Shown piece by piece: positions 1 through 9,187 of a stretch of 15,746 nucleotides of DNA; the first letter of the stretch is position 1, and each line of letters opens with the position of its first letter. Source of the DNA: Endotrypanum monterogeii (taxonomy: Eukaryota > Euglenozoa > Kinetoplastea > Trypanosomatida > Trypanosomatidae); the NCBI GenBank assembly GCA_000333855.2, contig CM007318.1, positions 699,376 to 715,121 of the forward strand. The letters run 5' to 3'. The translations under genes were made by a program, and so were the position numbers. The notes beneath the pieces are model-generated. The model ran no database searches, had not been told where the DNA came from, and worked only from the letters and a program-made list of their open reading frames with translations.

Positions 1-19
1 TATATATATACGAACCCGA

Positions 20-69
<50 letters not shown>

Positions 70-148
70 ACCCACATATTTCCCGAGGGGCTAAAGGAAT
101 ATATATTTTTTTTTCCGGTGGGCGAGCTACCCCCACCTTGGTTACCAC
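1..148 (-). other. Start of 3' UTR of the coiled-coil protein gene
   Basis: This is the sequence directly downstream of the stop of the 1959-residue gene and it runs off the window edge, so the poly(A) site is not visible. It is AU-rich in the RNA: two (TA)n blocks, at 1-10 and 21-67, and a T9 run at 106-114 (A9 in the transcript). No ORF worth calling lies here. Confidence 0.7.
21..67. repeat. (TA)n dinucleotide microsatellite
   Basis: An uninterrupted TA repeat of 47 bases, with a further five TA units at 1-10 separated by a 10-base interruption. It sits about 80 bases after the stop codon of the minus-strand gene, so the RNA would carry a self-complementary UA tract early in its 3' UTR. 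Array length may be unstable and may be misassembled. Confidence 0.95.
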
Positions 149-3100
149 TTAAACAGTACTCATGGCCGCACAAACAGCGTAAAGTTTTGATACATCCATT
201 GTCGGACCTGTTGGCGAAGGCTCATTCGTCCGGCTTTTCTCTGAAGTGGAATGTGGAAACAGCGGAACCCACATTGACGAGGATGCCTCGGATGCACCAC
301 ATGCATTTTTATTAGTGTCGCTCATTGCCACCGTCGTTTTGTCTCCGTGAGACAGAGAGAGAGAGCTGCTCTTCTGGGTTCCGCTATCCCCTCCCTCCAG
401 AGTTAGACCGGAGCGACTCATCCGGTGCGGCATTGGACTTGGTGATGGTGATTTGTCTACATTGACGCTCGCGTTTGCGACATGTAGAGTATCGACCGGG
501 TCGCTGCTAGAATGAGGCGAGAGCAAAACAGCAACGCGTGCGGCAAAGGCCTGCAGCTCCACGACCAAGCCTTGCGTATACTCTTCCTGCAGAGCTGTGG
601 AGAGCATCGCCTCGGAGGTAGGACTGTTCTTTACAGCAGGACTCCTATTACTTCTCTTGCTATTTTTAGCCTTTCGGGTGGTTGTTGTCGCTGGACCGGC
701 CCCCAGCACATCAGTCGAGGATGGTAGCACAAACCCGAGTGCGCGTACTAGGCTCAGCAATCCATAGTCGGGAAACCTGTCCTCCTCCTCTTTCGTACCT
801 TCGGTCTCCTGGTCAATCTGCTTAGCGGGTAGCGTCTTGCGCGTGAGTGACAGGCGACGCGACTTCTTCCCCTTGCCTGACATAGGCAATCCTTTTACAG
901 CATCTGGCGATCCCTGAGCAGAAATCATTTCCTCCATGAGCTTCTGCCCGTCCTCCAGAACTTTTCTGGTCGTCCACACGTTTTTCACATCAGGGTAGAG
1001 GGCACCGATGTCAAGTGTCCCAGAAACGCCCTCGACAGCTGCGCGAGCCGCGTTATAGGAGCTCAGTATCGACAGCGACGGTTGCGCCTCTGCCAGTAAC
1101 ACGGAAAGCATCCGACGAAGCGGGTTTTCTGCGCCATTGTGACCATGCTGAAGTCGCAACAAAATCCGAGTGTAATGCTGCCGGGTGCTCTGGTCAAACA
1201 CATTCCACTCCGAAATTCCTTTCAAGACAACAGACTGCTTGTTCACCGGGCGGGATGAGGTCGCTGGGTAATCTTTCTCCTGCACAACATCGCAGCCACA
1301 CACTGGCACGGAATACTTGACGATGCGGCTGATCAGCGCCTCGGCAGTTGGAGCGCTTACCTGACCCCAGATGATGTAGCTCATGCGGATAGCCAATGCG
1401 AGGTGCAGCAATGAACATGTGTCGGCCTCTTCGTGCAAATTCCACCCTCCAGCGCCCTCGTCGCCGTCAATAGCAGTCAAATCACTTGCATCCGAAACGT
1501 CGCTGCTCCCGTCTAACATGGAGGATCTTCTTTTATGACCCGGCGGCACGTTCAATAGCAATGGTGCATCAGTGAACTGCTCGAGCCGCACATCGTCTTC
1601 GAGGCGGAGGAGCTCGTCGTAGTGAAGTAAATGATCGAGCACTGCATGTGCGTGAAGGGGCGTACCGCGCACAGTTGCAAGAGCGGCTGTCAGCCCCCTT
1701 TTCAGCCATGATATCGGAATAGAACCATCACAGTCCTCTGTTCCCTCAGCTGCGTAGTGCTCGTGGCGGACAGCACAGCTACGCAGCACACTGTGCATAA
1801 GAAAAGCCTGTTGCTGTTCAAACACATCGAGCACAATCGTGAGATAAGCATCATAAAAGTGACTGTTAGACTTTGTAACAGGATCGACAGCGAAAAGTGA
1901 CGAAGACCGAATAAGATTTGCTGGCTGATCAAGCGAGAGCGCGAAGCGTAAACGCTGCAGAAGCAGTCCTGTGAGCGGTATATGCCCGACAATCGCGTAC
2001 GGGTCGATCTCTGGCTCGACGTCGGGGTTGGTGGCACTGTTGGAGTTCAAAATAGAGCGTATAAGGGAAAAGCGAGCAGTTCCGCAGCAGGAAAGAGCAT
2101 ACGTCGCAAGACAGTGGCGCTCCACCAGCTTCAGCACATCCTCGATGCAAAGGAGTCCTCGCGTCGCGCTTAGATGCTTAGTCCTCTCGTGACGCCGAGC
2201 CCTCTCTGCGCGGTGGATGCGCAGGTAATCCAGCTCCTTGTCTGACTTCCCCCGTCCCTTTTGTTTTCGTCCCGGGTTTCTTCTCTTCTCACCACAATAT
2301 TGGCGAAAGGCGTCAAGTAGAGCGGTGTGGGGGCCAATACTGTTCACGACCTGCGCTTCGAGTGCAGTCCATTCCTGCATCCCGGCGCCATAAAGGGGCA
2401 CAGGCATCCGAGAACCCGAGGAGTTCTTCGCACTATCGTCGAATGCTTCTAGAGTGTCATTGGTTTCCTTATCAGGACCGTGGTCACCGTCTATCTCTTT
2501 CCCCTGCATCGACGGGCGCCGCTGACGCAGATAGCTGCGGACGTTGTGCATAAGCTGTACCTCGCATTCTCGCTGTGATACTGTCTGGTTGGATGCCTTC
2601 TTCTCCTCCCCTGCGCCTTCTTCCTGTTTTTCCTCAGGCAACTTCCCCTCCGAGGCCGAGGAAGCTGTGGCGGGGCGCTGTTGCGTCCCTACCTTGGGGT
2701 GTAGCGGCAGGATGGTACCATAGCCTTCTCCATCGCTGTCTGGTTCGATGTCTTCCCCCTCGCCGTCCAGCAAAGCCTCGTCCATAATATCAACAGCGCG
2801 AGTCAGAGCCATTAGTGGATCCTCCACCTCTTTGGAGACCGCGGGCGGATTGTGTGGCTGGGCAGATTCACTTCCGCTGCCAGCGGCTGCCTTGTTGGAC
2901 CAGAGACATTGCAGGCGAGATTCTATTAGCGTCGCGCACTCACGCTGCAGGGCCTCGACGCCGACAAAAAAGTTCACCGCCACCATTTCCGGGATGAACT
3001 GATGCGCGACGAGGTAGAAGAGACGGAAGTCTGGGTCCATGTCCTTGTACTCCAGTGTGTAGTAGTAAAGCGCGGCCAGTATCTCGCGTGTGTCCTCCGC

Positions 3101-6028
3101 AAGGGCCGTCACCTCCTCGGAGATCGGGGGATCACGGGACGGGGAAACCTGGGGCTTTTTGGAGGCGTCTACTGTGACTGGCTGCAGCACAGAGGCGAAG
3201 AAGAGGCGGCCACAATCCCACAGTGAATCGAATGCTGTCTTCTTCGTGGGAGGTGCGGCGTTGGGCAGCGACTTGCCAGGAGATTTGGTCAAAGGAGATT
3301 TCCCAATGAGAACTCCACGAACACTGAGAAGAGTTGCTTTGTTCGGCGGCGAGACAGACTTTATAGACTCCACCGTTGTTGACGCGGCTTGCTTGGCGCT
3401 GAATCGCGTCGCAAAGTCTACGAGTGCCGCAAGGAATGTTTGAATCACGATGGAATCCTCTTCGTCCACGCTTTTGACATCAAGAAGGTTCTCGTTGCTC
3501 CCGGCCGTTGAGAGACGTTCGCTGAGATGGGAGCCCGCTCGGTCAGACGATCTACGTCTACATTTTTTTTCCAGCTCCCATTCAGCTCTGAATTCTTTCA
3601 AACGAGCGTCCATCTGCCGAGAGAAATCCCCTACTCGCTCTTTCCAGAAGCTTCGGAGCACAAATCGAATCGTTGCCTCATCGTAGCGATGTTTGTTTGG
3701 AATCGTCGAGAGAAGCCTTTGCGCAGCTTCCTGCTCCGGCGAGACTTCGTGCTCCGTCGCCGCATCACCCGACTCCCCTCCAGTGGGGGAGGTGGGGTTG
3801 TCGGAATTTACCTGTATCATCAAATTTCCTGTTCGCGAGCGCAACGGCAGTAGAACGGAGGCCAGCGTCATCAGGGGCAGGAACTTGCGATTCATGTCCC
3901 CATTATCGGGGTCACTGTTTTCAGATCCTAGGAAGTCGACGCTATACCGCTCGTGCCAACGAATGACACGGCAACCTACCGACCCGTGAAGGTTTGTACG
4001 GAGCTGCTTCGGACGACCACGACGCTGTATCTCAGCAGTCACCTCATCCACGAGAGTGCGGAAGATAAGACGAACATCGTACAGCTCGGCAACGAGACGA
4101 CCACCATGCACCGTCCGACTGAAGATTAATCCGTAGAGCGGCTTCAGGGAGTCGAAGGGGCCAGTTGCACCTTCTGAGATCGTACTTGTTGGATTTGGCA
4201 TTCCCATCATCGAGATCAGTCTCTTCTGAACTTCAGCCGCATTCTCAAGCGCCACGTAGTCGCCTAGTCGCCGAGAGATGCGCATAAACATGTACACAGA
4301 CCATAACGGCTTGGTAGTAAGGATGTAGTCGACATACGAGTACCTTCCTTCAAGCGTGCCAAGCTCCTCGTATGCCCACCGTAGCTTCTCATATTTCTCC
4401 TCGAGGGATTGATGCCGCCGCTCGCAGAGAGAGATGTACGCATCACGACGGGCCACCCGTCGCTCCAGCCGCTCAAGGTAATGGAACACGTCTGCCAGGT
4501 GGTTATGGGCCACAACCGCTTCCCTTTCCGTGTTCTCAAAAGAGCGACGGGCCTCTTGAAGGCCTCGCTCGGTTTCCCTCCAAAGTTGATTTAGCCGCGC
4601 AATTTCGAGCTTCGCCTCACTCAGTTGCGTACTTGCTATTTGCTTTGCGTGCTGATTTTGCCTTTTGCTTTGCTTTGTCGCCGCAGCCACAGCGTCGCTG
4701 GCTCGGTCTTTCCAGCCGTCTAGCTCACGCCGAAGCACCTCCAGTTGACCCTGCATAATGTGATTCTGTGCTGCCCACTGCGCCCTTGCTCCCTCCACGT
4801 TTTTCATCTCCTCAGTGAGTTGCTGATTTTCTTTCTCCAACTCGTGCATGCGCACACACTTGGAGTTGAAGGCGGCTTCCAGTTGTTGCAGCTGTGTGCG
4901 CAGGTACGTGACCTCGTAGCCTTGCTGGTCCATCACCACCGCACTCTCCCCCGCGCGGAAAGAGTTCGGCAGCGCAACAGGAAGATCCTGTGGCGTATGA
5001 TTGTTCGATTTGAAGACGTCGTCTAATCGGTGCGTATTGAGTGCTTGGCGCCACCCTGATGCGTCGCCACTGGGCAAGGATGGTACTGGATTGATTTTTT
5101 TTTCTTGGTGGGCACCATCGCCGTCTCTCATGATTCCTTCAGAGGCGGCGAGGTCCACGTTATGCTTCTTCTCCGTCTTTACATCAAACGAAGGGGTGCT
5201 TGGGTGGGGGTACGACGGGGATACCGAGGAAGGTGGTAGAGTACCACCCCACTGAATAATTTCATCAAGAGGGGTCTCACTCAGTGGTGGGGGCGCTGAC
5301 GTGGAGAAATCGGCGCTCATTGTTTTTCTCTCATTGCTGCGGTGAAAGTCACGCTCTTGCATCGATACTGCACCTTCGCTTCGCGACTGTTGCACAAGTG
5401 CGTTAAATCCGATGGAAGAAGCAGGCAGAAAAGAAATGTTTCCATACCCAAACAAATCTCCCGCGTAAACGCTGCCCGGCAGGTTTCCGTGATCTAAAGA
5501 CATTGCATTCGTGTTGTTGGAGAGGGGTGGCAACCCCTGGAGACGGCAAGCGGCTTTGCGGACAGTGGCGCTCTCCAAAGAATCCATCAGAAATGGTCGT
5601 TCTCCATACGACAAAGAGATTTCCGAAGCTTTGAGACGCACCACGTGCATCACCTCGCGGTCCAGAAGACCGCGGACGTCATCGCCGTAGACTTCGGGGT
5701 GGCTACAGAGATATTGAATGCATCGTCGAAGCGCAGCCAGAGGATCCATGACGATATGGCGTGTCCGTTCGCCCCTATCCCGTGACGCAGCCATGACGGC
5801 AGCGTGTGTGGTAGTGGGTAACTGCGACCCCGGAGCGGTTGTTCGGATCGAGTTGTAGGAAGACTCGCACCCATGAAGTGGTGGCAAAGACCCTGAAGTG
5901 CCGACATTATCAGTGAAACGTGAAAGACCCAAGTGGGGATTTGAGGAGTGGCCCACTACTCTTGACGTAGCAGAAACAGAAGCATTCGTGTGTACATTTT
6001 TTTTCCGAGAAACCTCACTAGTGTACAT
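149..6028 (-). CDS. Large coiled-coil protein of unknown function (1959 aa)
   Basis: I do not recognise the family. Visible: an unstructured Ser/Thr-rich N-terminus (1-90), a compact helical block (about 94-165), a Pro/Ser-rich linker (240-365), and a long coiled coil (about 370-560) with Leu/Glu/Gln heptads. Long alpha-helical blocks separated by charged linkers follow (567-700, 766-880, 970-1046, 1215-1330, 1340-1660), and a Ser-rich tail (about 1835-1946) ends the protein. There is no signal peptide or clear membrane segment. A basic cluster lies at 1248-1285 and an acidic stretch at 1089-1101. Four RRxS motifs place candidate phosphosites at S827/S828, S1173, S1503 and S1727. The size and coiled-coil build suit a cytoskeletal or flagellar scaffold, but that is inference. 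The stop is TAA. An in-frame TAG lies two codons before M1; M79 (5792-5794) and M94 (5747-5749) are alternative starts, and M94 begins the first protein-like block. An overlapping uORF (6018-6086) makes M1 uncertain. Confidence 0.93.
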   Translation of the reverse strand: MYTSEVSRKKNVHTNASVSATSRVVGHSSNPHLGLSRFTDNVGTSGSLPPLHGCESSYNSIRTTAPGSQLPTTTHAAVMAASRDRGERTRHIVMDPLAALRRCIQYLCSHPEVYGDDVRGLLDREVMHVVRLKASEISLSYGERPFLMDSLESATVRKAACRLQGLPPLSNNTNAMSLDHGNLPGSVYAGDLFGYGNISFLPASSIGFNALVQQSRSEGAVSMQERDFHRSNERKTMSADFSTSAPPPLSETPLDEIIQWGGTLPPSSVSPSYPHPSTPSFDVKTEKKHNVDLAASEGIMRDGDGAHQEKKINPVPSLPSGDASGWRQALNTHRLDDVFKSNNHTPQDLPVALPNSFRAGESAVVMDQQGYEVTYLRTQLQQLEAAFNSKCVRMHELEKENQQLTEEMKNVEGARAQWAAQNHIMQGQLEVLRRELDGWKDRASDAVAAATKQSKRQNQHAKQIASTQLSEAKLEIARLNQLWRETERGLQEARRSFENTEREAVVAHNHLADVFHYLERLERRVARRDAYISLCERRHQSLEEKYEKLRWAYEELGTLEGRYSYVDYILTTKPLWSVYMFMRISRRLGDYVALENAAEVQKRLISMMGMPNPTSTISEGATGPFDSLKPLYGLIFSRTVHGGRLVAELYDVRLIFRTLVDEVTAEIQRRGRPKQLRTNLHGSVGCRVIRWHERYSVDFLGSENSDPDNGDMNRKFLPLMTLASVLLPLRSRTGNLMIQVNSDNPTSPTGGESGDAATEHEVSPEQEAAQRLLSTIPNKHRYDEATIRFVLRSFWKERVGDFSRQMDARLKEFRAEWELEKKCRRRSSDRAGSHLSERLSTAGSNENLLDVKSVDEEDSIVIQTFLAALVDFATRFSAKQAASTTVESIKSVSPPNKATLLSVRGVLIGKSPLTKSPGKSLPNAAPPTKKTAFDSLWDCGRLFFASVLQPVTVDASKKPQVSPSRDPPISEEVTALAEDTREILAALYYYTLEYKDMDPDFRLFYLVAHQFIPEMVAVNFFVGVEALQRECATLIESRLQCLWSNKAAAGSGSESAQPHNPPAVSKEVEDPLMALTRAVDIMDEALLDGEGEDIEPDSDGEGYGTILPLHPKVGTQQRPATASSASEGKLPEEKQEEGAGEEKKASNQTVSQRECEVQLMHNVRSYLRQRRPSMQGKEIDGDHGPDKETNDTLEAFDDSAKNSSGSRMPVPLYGAGMQEWTALEAQVVNSIGPHTALLDAFRQYCGEKRRNPGRKQKGRGKSDKELDYLRIHRAERARRHERTKHLSATRGLLCIEDVLKLVERHCLATYALSCCGTARFSLIRSILNSNSATNPDVEPEIDPYAIVGHIPLTGLLLQRLRFALSLDQPANLIRSSSLFAVDPVTKSNSHFYDAYLTIVLDVFEQQQAFLMHSVLRSCAVRHEHYAAEGTEDCDGSIPISWLKRGLTAALATVRGTPLHAHAVLDHLLHYDELLRLEDDVRLEQFTDAPLLLNVPPGHKRRSSMLDGSSDVSDASDLTAIDGDEGAGGWNLHEEADTCSLLHLALAIRMSYIIWGQVSAPTAEALISRIVKYSVPVCGCDVVQEKDYPATSSRPVNKQSVVLKGISEWNVFDQSTRQHYTRILLRLQHGHNGAENPLRRMLSVLLAEAQPSLSILSSYNAARAAVEGVSGTLDIGALYPDVKNVWTTRKVLEDGQKLMEEMISAQGSPDAVKGLPMSGKGKKSRRLSLTRKTLPAKQIDQETEGTKEEEDRFPDYGLLSLVRALGFVLPSSTDVLGAGPATTTTRKAKNSKRSNRSPAVKNSPTSEAMLSTALQEEYTQGLVVELQAFAARVAVLLSPHSSSDPVDTLHVANASVNVDKSPSPSPMPHRMSRSGLTLEGGDSGTQKSSSLSLSHGDKTTVAMSDTNKNACGASEASSSMWVPLFPHSTSEKSRTNEPSPTGPTMDVSKLYAVCAAMSTV

Positions 6029-6086
6029 TGACTACACAACGAATGTAATGGAATAAGTAAAGATGTAAATAATAATATATATGCAT
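6018..6086 (-). other. Upstream ORF overlapping the start of the 1959-aa gene
   Basis: The only ATG between the predicted splice acceptor (6185) and the main start opens a 22-codon frame. It runs through the main ATG (6026-6028) in another frame and stops at TAG 6018-6020. If the mRNA begins at 6184, scanning ribosomes meet this ATG first. Either the real acceptor lies closer to the gene, or translation of M1 is damped, or the true start is a downstream Met. The frame is seen directly; its use is inferred. Confidence 0.5.
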
Positions 6087-6184
6087 GTATGGTTAGGTAT
6101 GTATGTGCCACGTATCGTCGCCCTCTTGCTGTAGATGTTTCAGGAGGCCCTCTTCTAATATGCGTCTCAAGAGGCGATGAAAAC

Positions 6185-6246
6185 CTGCGTGCGTGTGTAG
6201 AGGGGGCAGGAGAGGAACGAAAGAAAAGTAATCCGGAGTGGGAAAG
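6185..6246 (-). promoter_or_regulatory. Predicted spliced-leader acceptor for the 1959-aa gene
   Basis: On the minus strand a pyrimidine-rich tract (6198-6246) is followed by a short (CA/CG)-type stretch and the first downstream AG, a CAG ending at 6185. This is the arrangement used for trans-splicing in trypanosomatids. It predicts a 5' UTR of about 156 bases. That leader contains a possible 6-bp stem (6149-6154 with 6169-6174) and one upstream ATG at 6084-6086. A second, weaker AG at 6032-6033 after a pyrimidine-leaning stretch would leave only 3 bases of leader. Confidence 0.5.
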
Positions 6247-6991
6247 GCGTGAGTATCAATAACCCAACAGAAGACAAGGTGATTCTCAAGTCTACGCAAC
6301 TAAACGAGTGGTAGATTGAATCAAACAATCTCTCAACCAACCGTAACCATATTATGACCTTCATAAGACGACGCTGGCACAGTTAGGGAAAGGGAAAAGG
6401 CGAGCACTAAAAAAGAGTGTTTTTTTTTTTTACTTCGCCAATACGAAATTTGATCACTCGACGGTGTCAATACGACTCCACAGAAGAAACACGCAACGAG
6501 CACCTGGAGAGCTGAGCGCCGCTTCACGCTTTCCTCGAACCTTGACTCGAGACATCTTTGGGCGTCCGATAAAAATGGAAGAACTTTTTGGGGCGTGGAG
6601 GGCGAGCCCGCCACGCTCCCTTCACACATCTCAACCAATCACACGTTTTTCATGGATTCCTTTCCCCCTCCTGCGCGCTCAATTTCACGTCACTCGCTTG
6701 CCAGCAGAAAAGCTCGCTCCGACCTGACTCTCATAGCTGGGACCTACAGCCTCGTTCAGTGCCAGAGCGCGCAGAAGACGAAAACACCGTCCAGGGTAAT
6801 AGGGAGCTAGTCCGAGGACTGCTGAAGCGAATCAGGAAGGGAAAAAAAAATGGATCAGCACTGTGCTACTCCACATCATCGAAGGAACACGCTCACGTTA
6901 GGGAAAAAGGCTACATCAGCAATGCAAAAGCATCCATGAAAACAGCAGAGCTGAATCGAACAGCTGGTGGTAATAGAAAAACCTATTCAGT

Positions 6992-7014
6992 CACACACAC
7001 ACACACACATACAC
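6992..7014. repeat. (CA)n microsatellite
   Basis: Nine uninterrupted CA units (6992-7009) followed by T and ACACA. In the minus-strand transcript this is a UG repeat inside the kinase gene's 3' UTR or the spacer after it. Confidence 0.9.
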
Positions 7015-7595
7015 AGATGCTCACGTGTAGCGGCCCTATTCGTCACAACATTCCGGAGCGCTTCCATCGCCCCACCCCCGTGGAGGGGGATACCGAGCAA
7101 CGAAAACTGTAATTCATGACTGATTTCGCTCAAACAAGTTTTTTGGGGGGATAACAACAACGACAAAAAAAAAAAAAGAGGAAACACGTTTTGCTCATGA
7201 AGACGTATAGAGAAATGTAAGTAGGTAGGTAAGAGGAATAGGAAAGGGTGAGCGCGCCTCTGTCTAGGTTGAAGTACAGGCGCGAAGAAAAAAAAAGGGT
7301 AGTGCATCCAGAACTGGAAAACTGCATGTGCATATTCGATGCGCCGATACCTCCCACGCGACGATCCATCATCTCGCAGAAACGAGATTAGATGGTAGTT
7401 TAACGCCCCGCAGTTCTCTTGCCACTCCCAACCCCCTCGAGTGCTTCTCATCTTATCTTCACTGCTTGTAAGACATGAATCACACCGCCGGGCAACAGGT
7501 AAGAATGAAAGAAGTAGGAACAAATCAAAACACATTATTCACACGCAGCCGAGTTACTCATGGAGCTTCCTTTCGTCTTCCCCGGATGAAGGCAT

Positions 7596-7609
7596 GGGGG
7601 GGGGGGGGG
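7596..7609. repeat. G14 homopolymer (C14 in the transcript)
   Basis: Fourteen consecutive G on the plus strand, followed by further short G runs to about 7626. The C14 run in the RNA begins about 40 bases after the kinase stop codon. The plus strand has the G-run density to form a quadruplex in DNA. Run length should be treated as approximate because such runs sequence poorly. Confidence 0.85.
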
Positions 7610-7647
7610 AAGGAGGGAGTATGGATTTGAAGCCACCATGGACGCGA

Positions 7648-8751
7648 CTAGGAATTTTCTTTTTCGCTGGATACGATACGCACGGAGTCCTCTTCATTGT
7701 ATTGACGATTTCTACCCCCCAGTGAGGCGAGTAGGGTCACCATTTCTGCCTGACCATGTTTTTCGCAGTACTTGATCCACGGAGACCCCAGCGCCTCGGT
7801 AGCCGTGCCACGGTCTTCTGGGTTTTGTCGAAGACATGAGTCAATGAAGTCCTGTACCTCCTGACTGCAGCCGGTCTCTTCCATGAGTGGATACCTCTCC
7901 ACACTGTTGATCTCGCGCAGCAGAGTCATGAACCCTTTGTTCACAGAGGGGAAGGGATAGCGTCCAAGCAGCATCTGTGCGACAACTACACCAACGCTCC
8001 AAATGTCGCTCGGTGTACTATATCGTTGTCCCTGGATGCGCTCCGGACTCATGTATGTCGCTGTACCGACAAAGGAGTTGACGCCGATTGTGTCAGCGCT
8101 GGTCGCTATGCCGAAATCAGCCAGCTTAACAGACCCATTAGTGGAGAGAAGAACGTTGGCAGGTTTAATGTCGCGGTGTATCTGTCGCAACGACTTGCTC
8201 TGGTTGGTTTCTGTTACAATGTTAGACTTTGTGTGTAGGACTTCGAGAGCGTGCAGCATCTGGGAGGCGATGTAGCCACACACCGTTGGTGGTATCTTTA
8301 CCTTCTCTGCAATCAGCTCATCCACATTGCCCCAGTCCATGTACTCCATCACCAGGCGCAAAGCTCTGTCGCGGTAGAAAGCGTTATACAGGCAAACTGT
8401 GTAATCATTAGATTGTGCAGAAAAAATGTTCCGCAGTTCTGCAGCGACGGTCTGACGCGTACGCGTGTCGATGGTGCTGGGAATAGTGATCTTTTTTACC
8501 GCAAAAACAGATTTGTCTGATGTAACATACATCCACACATTGCCCTGTGCACCTTGTCCCAGCTGGCGGACGCGTTTCAGGTTATCGAAGTTAAGATCTG
8601 GCCTCTGCACGTGGAGATCTCCACCGCCTGTGAACTCAACACCGCGCGGTCCTACGCGGATGTTGCCCACAGTGAGCTCATCGCTTTCCTCTGGTGTCTC
8701 CGGGGGGAGTGTGGACTTCTTTGGGGGCAAGGGCTTCAGTTTCGGCGGCAT
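7648..8751 (-). CDS. Protein kinase, MAP kinase kinase (STE7/MEK) type
   Basis: A Ser/Thr (likely dual-specificity) kinase expected to phosphorylate a MAP kinase. The domain spans about residues 55-328 of 367 and is complete: glycine loop GQGAQG (65-70), ATP-binding K86, helix-C E105, HRD with D194, K196 and N199, and DFG 212-214. The stretch NSFVGTATYMSPERIQG and the GRYPFP segment (263-268) are typical of MEKs. S226 lies where the second activation serine of MEK1 is; T221 may be the partner, giving T-x4-S. There is an unusual Ser/Asn-rich insertion of about 13 residues (177-190) just before the HRD. The N-terminus (2-20) is Lys/Pro-rich and could be a MAP kinase docking site. No membrane segment is seen. 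The start at 8749-8751 fits, with a strong splice signal 88 bases upstream and no upstream ATG. Leishmania MKK/PK4-like kinases are the likely relatives; the exact orthologue is not assigned. The stop is TAG. Confidence 0.96.
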   Translation of the reverse strand: MPPKLKPLPPKKSTLPPETPEESDELTVGNIRVGPRGVEFTGGGDLHVQRPDLNFDNLKRVRQLGQGAQGNVWMYVTSDKSVFAVKKITIPSTIDTRTRQTVAAELRNIFSAQSNDYTVCLYNAFYRDRALRLVMEYMDWGNVDELIAEKVKIPPTVCGYIASQMLHALEVLHTKSNIVTETNQSKSLRQIHRDIKPANVLLSTNGSVKLADFGIATSADTIGVNSFVGTATYMSPERIQGQRYSTPSDIWSVGVVVAQMLLGRYPFPSVNKGFMTLLREINSVERYPLMEETGCSQEVQDFIDSCLRQNPEDRGTATEALGSPWIKYCEKHGQAEMVTLLASLGGRNRQYNEEDSVRIVSSEKENS

Positions 8752-8839
8752 ACTTCAGAGCGGATTTTAGTGTTCTATAAGAAGGTACAAGGAAAAATTC
8801 AAAAAATTGTCAACGAGAGGCGAGAATAGATGTAAAAAG

Positions 8840-8880
8840 CTGAAAAGGGGGAAGAGGATGGTAAGAAACGAGGGAGAAAG
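8840..8880 (-). promoter_or_regulatory. Predicted spliced-leader acceptor for the kinase gene
   Basis: The minus strand carries a nearly pure pyrimidine tract (8842-8880) ending in CCCCCTTTTCAG, with the AG at 8841-8840. This is the clearest trans-splice acceptor in the window. It predicts an 88-base 5' UTR (8839 to 8752) free of ATG. Further pyrimidine-rich sequence continues upstream to about 9180, so other acceptors may be used too. Confidence 0.75.
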
Positions 8881-9187
8881 CACCACAGACAGAGGGACTA
8901 AAGGATGGTGAATACGGGAGAACTCCTGCGCGGATGATACGATGAAGAGGGATTTACAAAAGTAGAAAAAAGACACGAAGAGGTCAAGAGTGCGCCGAAA
9001 ACACAACAGGAAACAAGCCGAAAGAGGGATTGGGTTTGAAAAGGAAAATATAAAAAAAAAAAGACTCAAAAGTACAGTCGCAGAGAAAGTAGACACCCAA
9101 ATAAGCAGAAGAGGTACAGGAAAGAAGAAGAAACAGGAAAAAGCGCTGCCGCGAAGAGGATGTCCTCCCACACCAAAAAGAATTCCC

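Larger units (their letters stand above)
6247..7647 (-). other. Spacer: 3' UTR of the kinase gene and intergenic DNA
   Basis: No gene is called here. On the transcribed strand it begins with the kinase 3' UTR, which includes a C14 run (plus-strand G14, 7596-7609), a T13-class run near 7164-7176, a short GTAG repeat near 7218-7230 and a (UG)n tract (6992-7014). A T12 run on the plus strand (6420-6431) gives A12 in the RNA, shortly before the downstream splice acceptor and so near where polyadenylation is expected. One 182-codon open frame (6987-7535, minus) runs through these tracts and is treated as doubtful. Confidence 0.6.

Noticed and set aside
1194..2150. Several 70-110 codon frames overlapping the 1959-aa gene on both strands
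   Set aside because: Shadows of the long, clearly protein-like frame; no composition or start signal of their own.
3562..3569. A8 runs in coding sequence of the 1959-aa gene as slippage or assembly frameshift sites
   Set aside because: The frame stays open and protein-like on both sides, so no break or slip is needed.
6588..7112. 174-codon plus-strand frame in the spacer between the kinase and the 1959-aa gene
   Set aside because: Opposite to the gene row, runs into the (CA)n repeat (Thr-His repeat), His/Ser/Arg-rich random composition, and no plus-strand acceptor before it.
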